Shown here: one piece after another, positions 61,162 through 64,000 of the stretch | Numbering within the stretch: position 1 is the first letter of the stretch | Layout of the letters: each line of letters begins with the position of its first letter | Origin: Paenibacillus sp. FSL H8-0079 | GTDB taxonomy: Bacteria; Bacillota; Bacilli; Paenibacillales; Paenibacillaceae | Length of the DNA stretch: 64,000 nt | Assembly (NCBI RefSeq): GCF_037991315.1 | Contig: NZ_CP150300.1 | Span: forward strand, 1,798,001 to 1,862,000 | Direction of reading: 5' to 3' | The notes under the pieces: generated by a model | Databases searched by the model: none | Told to the model about the DNA's origin: nothing | The model's input: the letters and a program-made list of their open reading frames with translations, nothing else | Made by a program: the position numbers and the translations under genes

Positions 61162-61706
61162 TGAACGTATATGAATCGGATGAAATTACCGTACGTTTCT
61201 TGAAGATTGAAGATGAACACCACCTGGTGAAGTGGCTGTCAGACCCGGAAGTTCTTCAATACTATGAAGGGCGTGATCGGCCGCATGATCTGGAACGGGT
61301 AAGAGAACATTTTTACAATCTGGAGGATGATGCTACTCGTTGTATCGTGGAGTATAGAGGAGGCCCTATTGGATACATTCAGTTCTATAAGCTTGAGGAA
61401 GAAGAGCGAACGGCGTATGGTTATGGAAACACGGATACGGATGAGATCATCTATGGAACGGATCAGTTTATTGGAGAGGTAGATTACTGGAATAAAGGGA
61501 TAGGTACACAGTTGGTGCAGTCCATGCTTAATTTTCTGATTAACGAAAAGCATGCTCGAAAAGTAGTCATGGACCCTCAAGCCTGGAATTTGCGAGCCAT
61601 ATCTTGTTATGAGAAATGTGGTTTTCAAAGGATGAAGCTGTTAGAGAAACATGAGCAGCATGAAGGACAGATGAGAGACTGTTGGCTCATGGAATATTCC
61701 CTGTAG
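61161..61706 (+). CDS. AAC(6')-like GNAT N-acetyltransferase
   Basis: A 181-aa GNAT with the sequence style of AAC(6')-type aminoglycoside acetyltransferases: RFLKIEDEHHLVKWLSDPEV near the N-terminus, GIGTQLVQSMLNFLI as motif A, and the tail DPQAWNLRAISCYEKCGF. This tail is conserved in the group. Whether it acetylates aminoglycosides is unknown; chromosomal relatives are often silent or act on other amines. It overlaps the preceding gene by 1 nt. Confidence 0.75.
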   Translation: MNVYESDEITVRFLKIEDEHHLVKWLSDPEVLQYYEGRDRPHDLERVREHFYNLEDDATRCIVEYRGGPIGYIQFYKLEEEERTAYGYGNTDTDEIIYGTDQFIGEVDYWNKGIGTQLVQSMLNFLINEKHARKVVMDPQAWNLRAISCYEKCGFQRMKLLEKHEQHEGQMRDCWLMEYSL

Positions 61707-61754
61707 ATGCTGTTTAAAGTTATTTTCAATCATACAAATAAGGAGGAATAATGG

Positions 61755-62279
61755 ATGGATGAGAGATTTCCAATAGGACCATTTGTACACACGGGTGAGG
61801 TTACGCCTGCACAGAGAGAGCAGTGGATTCAGGATATTGCTGAGCTGCCTGAACGTGCGCGCGAAGCGGTAAAGGGACTGAGTGAAGAGCAATTAAGTCT
61901 GCCGTACCGAGAAGGTGGATGGATGCTCAAACAGGTGATTCACCACATGGCAGATAGCCACATGAACAGCATGATTCGTTTCAAGCTGGCACTGACAGAG
62001 GACACCCCTACGATTCGGCCTTATTATGAAGAGCGCTGGGCTGAATTGAGTGATTCAAGGGACCTGGATATCGAATTCTCGCTGCAAATTCTGGATGCGC
62101 TCCATCGTCGCTGGGTGTTTCTGTTAAACGCGTTGACAGATGCAGATTATGCCAAACAATTCTATCATCCCTCATCGCAAGAAACGACGAGACTGGATTA
62201 TAATCTGGGCATGTATGCTTGGCATGGCAAACACCATGTTGCTCATATCACATCGCTTCGGGACAGACTGGGAATTTAA
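61755..62279 (+). CDS. Bacillithiol transferase (BstA/YfiT family, DinB fold)
   Basis: A 174-aa DinB-fold protein of the YfiT/BstA family, metal-dependent thiol transferases that join bacillithiol to electrophiles. It starts MDERFPIGPFVHTGEVTPAQ (family-typical) and carries three His ligands: in QVIHHMADSHMNS (about 59-71) and WHGKHHVAHITSL (about 155-168). GGAGGAATAATGG is just before ATG 61755. Consistent with a bacillithiol-using Firmicute. Confidence 0.8.
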   Translation: MDERFPIGPFVHTGEVTPAQREQWIQDIAELPERAREAVKGLSEEQLSLPYREGGWMLKQVIHHMADSHMNSMIRFKLALTEDTPTIRPYYEERWAELSDSRDLDIEFSLQILDALHRRWVFLLNALTDADYAKQFYHPSSQETTRLDYNLGMYAWHGKHHVAHITSLRDRLGI

Positions 62280-62313
62280 AGAAGCAATAGACCTGTTATG
62301 AAAGGAGTGCATC

Positions 62314-62838
62314 ATGACGGATATACATATACGGCTCTTAAATGAGAATGATCCACTTGTAATCTCGCAGGCTTTTCAAGCGCAGGGATGGCATAAATCT
62401 GCCGAGCAGTATTTTTATTACCTGGCTGAACAACAGAATGGGGAACGCGTAACCTTGGTAGCCGAGTTGAATGGAGAATTTGCCGGATACGTGAATGTAT
62501 TGTGGTATTCCAGCTACCCATCTTTCAGGGAACAAGGCATTCCCGAAATTAACGATTTTAATGTGCTGATGAAGTACCAGCGCCAAGGTATTGGTTCGCG
62601 GCTTATGGACCGAGCAGAGGAAGTTATTCTGGAACGAACGGATGTAGCAGGCATTGGTGTAGGCGTGTTTTCTGATTATGGCAAAGCGCAAATTCTATAT
62701 GCCCATCGCGGATACATACCAGACGGTCAGGGTGTACACAAGCACGATCATTACATTCAGCCGGGTGAAGAAACAATTATGGACGACGATGTTGTACTGT
62801 ATCTTACGAAGAAGTTAAAAGCTGCGCAAGAAGTGTAA
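62314..62838 (+). CDS. GNAT family N-acetyltransferase
   Basis: A 174-aa GNAT. Motif A is INDFNVLMKYQRQGIGSRLM (about 82-101), motif B is VFSDYGKAQILYAHRGY. AAAGGAGTG lies before ATG 62314. The order bstA-like, GNAT could be one transcript. Substrate unknown. Confidence 0.75.
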   Translation: MTDIHIRLLNENDPLVISQAFQAQGWHKSAEQYFYYLAEQQNGERVTLVAELNGEFAGYVNVLWYSSYPSFREQGIPEINDFNVLMKYQRQGIGSRLMDRAEEVILERTDVAGIGVGVFSDYGKAQILYAHRGYIPDGQGVHKHDHYIQPGEETIMDDDVVLYLTKKLKAAQEV

Positions 62839-62963
62839 TATGGTCATACCCCTGTCAAGTAGACAGATGTAAAAAAGCTGTCCTGCATGTTATACTCTAT
62901 TGGAATTTGAGGAATGATAAGCAGGATGTTGAGAGATTAGATGATTAGAGGAGTGAATGATGC

Positions 62964-63347
62964 ATGTTTAGCAAAGTCGGCCAGATTATGTTGTATGTCA
63001 ACAATCAGGATGAATCATTGGCATTTTGGACGGAAATTGCGGGGTTCCATATTGTGGATGAAGTAAACCTTGACGAGGGTATGAGATGGATTGAGATTGC
63101 GCCCACCCCAAATTCGCAGACGAGCATTATTCTTCATGACAAGGAGTTTATGGAGCGGATGTCGGCGGGTGTAAATCTGGGCACACCTTCGTTAATGTTC
63201 TTCACCGAAAATCTGGATCAATTATATGCCGACTTGGCTAGTAAACATGTAACGGTCGGAGAGATTGTCGAGATGCCAACGGGGCGTGTCTTCAACTTTG
63301 CCGATAACGAAGGGAATTACTTTGCAGTCTTGGAACGGGCGAAGTAA
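62964..63347 (+). CDS. VOC family protein (glyoxalase/bleomycin-type)
   Basis: A 127-aa protein of the vicinal-oxygen-chelate superfamily. It begins MFSKVGQIMLYVNNQDESLAF, with the second beta-alpha-beta unit in PSLMFFTENLDQLYADLASK and the metal Glu in VFNFADNEGNYFAVLE. Such proteins act as dioxygenases, isomerases or antibiotic-binding proteins; the role here is unknown. GAGGAGTGAATG lies just before the start. Terminator follows. Confidence 0.75.
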   Translation: MFSKVGQIMLYVNNQDESLAFWTEIAGFHIVDEVNLDEGMRWIEIAPTPNSQTSIILHDKEFMERMSAGVNLGTPSLMFFTENLDQLYADLASKHVTVGEIVEMPTGRVFNFADNEGNYFAVLERAK

Positions 63348-63377
63348 AGTGCAACTGAAAACAGCTCCTAATTCAAG

Positions 63378-63407
63378 CGATCGACATCCCATGTCGGTCG
63401 TTTTTTT
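63378..63407 (+). terminator. Rho-independent terminator
   Basis: CGATCGACAT pairs with ATGTCGGTCG (one wobble) around a short loop, then seven T. It ends the VOC gene. Confidence 0.85.
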
Positions 63408-63567
63408 GTTGGGAGAAAGCTTTTGTTTTCGAATATAAAATACAAGAAAAATAGAGAATTACTGGGTAAAAATGTTATAATATAGTGTGGCTGATTAAAT
63501 GAAAATAACGAGAAATTGATAGCGAAGAATCAGGATTGGAACGGAGAATCGAAGGAGGAATGTGGTT

Positions 63568-64000
63568 ATGGAAAAGACGATCAAACATGTGCAGGATCTA
63601 TATGATATGCTCGATGCGGATTTCAGATCTGCCAAGCAGTTTTGGGAACCTTTCTATGAGGATCGGAACAGACCTATTCCCTTTTTCCCAAACAAACCGG
63701 ATGAAAATCTGGTAGCGCTTGTGAACACAGGTGTGCTGAGCGGCGGCAAGGCACTGGAACTGGGTTGTGGCCCGGGCAGAAATGCATTGTATTTAACCCG
63801 CCAAGGATATCAGGTTGATGCTTATGATCTTTCGGAGACAGCTATTGCCTGGGCTAACGAGAGAGCGGCAGAAGAGCAACTGGACGTGCATTTTGAATGT
63901 CGATCTGTGTTCGAACTGGCACCAGAGCAAGAATATGATCTTGTCTACGACTCGGGTTGTCTGCACCATCTGCTACCACATCAGCGCATTCCCTACATAG
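63568..64000 (+). CDS. SAM-dependent methyltransferase (3' partial)
   Basis: The frame runs off the right edge after about 144 codons. AAGGAGGAA precedes ATG 63568. The protein starts MEKTIKHVQDLYDMLDADFR and has SAM motif I in ALELGCGPGRNALYL, then VDAYDLSETAI, YDLVYDSGCLHHLLPH. This is the thiopurine/Tellurite-resistance-like class I methyltransferase type that includes small-molecule methylases. The C-terminus is outside the window. Confidence 0.75.
   Translation, partial: MEKTIKHVQDLYDMLDADFRSAKQFWEPFYEDRNRPIPFFPNKPDENLVALVNTGVLSGGKALELGCGPGRNALYLTRQGYQVDAYDLSETAIAWANERAAEEQLDVHFECRSVFELAPEQEYDLVYDSGCLHHLLPHQRIPYI

Noticed and set aside
1..64000. tRNA, rRNA, CRISPR repeats, phage structural genes, tandem repeats
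   Set aside because: Looked for on both strands; none was recognisable.

Overview
The window reads as chromosomal DNA of a spore-forming, low-to-mid GC Firmicute, most likely Paenibacillus. The signs are a Spo0M homologue, a bacillithiol transferase (BstA/YfiT type), a YxdJKLM-YxeA type peptide-sensing module, YdbS/YdbT-like PH proteins, a secreted GH5 mannanase with Fn3 and CBM3 modules, strong AGGAGG-type ribosome binding sites and frequent TTG/GTG starts. I see no rRNA, tRNA, CRISPR array or intact prophage.

Layout. 0-3.1 kb: the end of a haem-sensing kinase (HssS-like), then HrtB/HrtA-like efflux genes behind a direct repeat that resembles the HssR box. 3.2-9 kb: a NUDIX hydrolase and small hypotheticals, a PNPOx-like enzyme and one minus-strand gene. 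9.1-12.4 kb: an orphan radical SAM protein, then a translationally coupled pair (membrane-anchored phosphodiester glycosidase and a GT2-GtrA fusion). 12.5-30.2 kb: a long run of small plus-strand accessory genes (GNATs, NUDIX, lipoproteins, tiny membrane proteins, hypotheticals) that includes several frameshifted or internally deleted genes. 30.2-34.1 kb: an AT-rich island with a decayed IS4-family transposase that truncates a NUDIX gene, followed by a minus-strand HTH-dynamin GTPase with its own promoter, operator-like palindrome and terminator. This GTPase is the best candidate for an undescribed (possibly anti-phage or stress) system. 34.1-37.1 kb: a HEXXH protein, a zinc-dependent phospholipase C family protein, a lipoprotein and a GNAT. 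37.2-42.1 kb (minus): response regulator, intramembrane-sensing kinase, BceAB-type ABC transporter and YxeA, a complete antimicrobial-peptide detoxification module. 42.4-47.6 kb: two PH-domain membrane proteins, HAD phosphatases, a YHYH peptide, NUDIX and a membrane protein. 47.7-49.5 kb: GH5 mannanase. 49.6-52 kb: GT4 glycosyltransferase, a DMP19-like protein and a small membrane protein. 52.1-59 kb: a catabolite-controlled operon of fructose-type PTS IIA, IIB and IIC, a GH38 alpha-mannosidase (MngB-like) and a PRD regulator, with a structured repeat inside it. 59.1-64 kb: spo0M (minus), cupin, hypotheticals, an AAC(6')-like GNAT, bacillithiol transferase, GNAT, VOC protein and a methyltransferase cut by the window end.

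How the parts work together. Three modules are coherent: haem sensing and efflux (0-3 kb), peptide sensing and detoxification (37-42 kb), and alpha-mannoside uptake with hydrolysis (52-59 kb), which sits near a secreted mannanase. The rest looks like single-gene accessory material. Starts were chosen by ribosome binding site and family fit; function calls rest on recognised motifs and remembered family sequences, because no search could be run.
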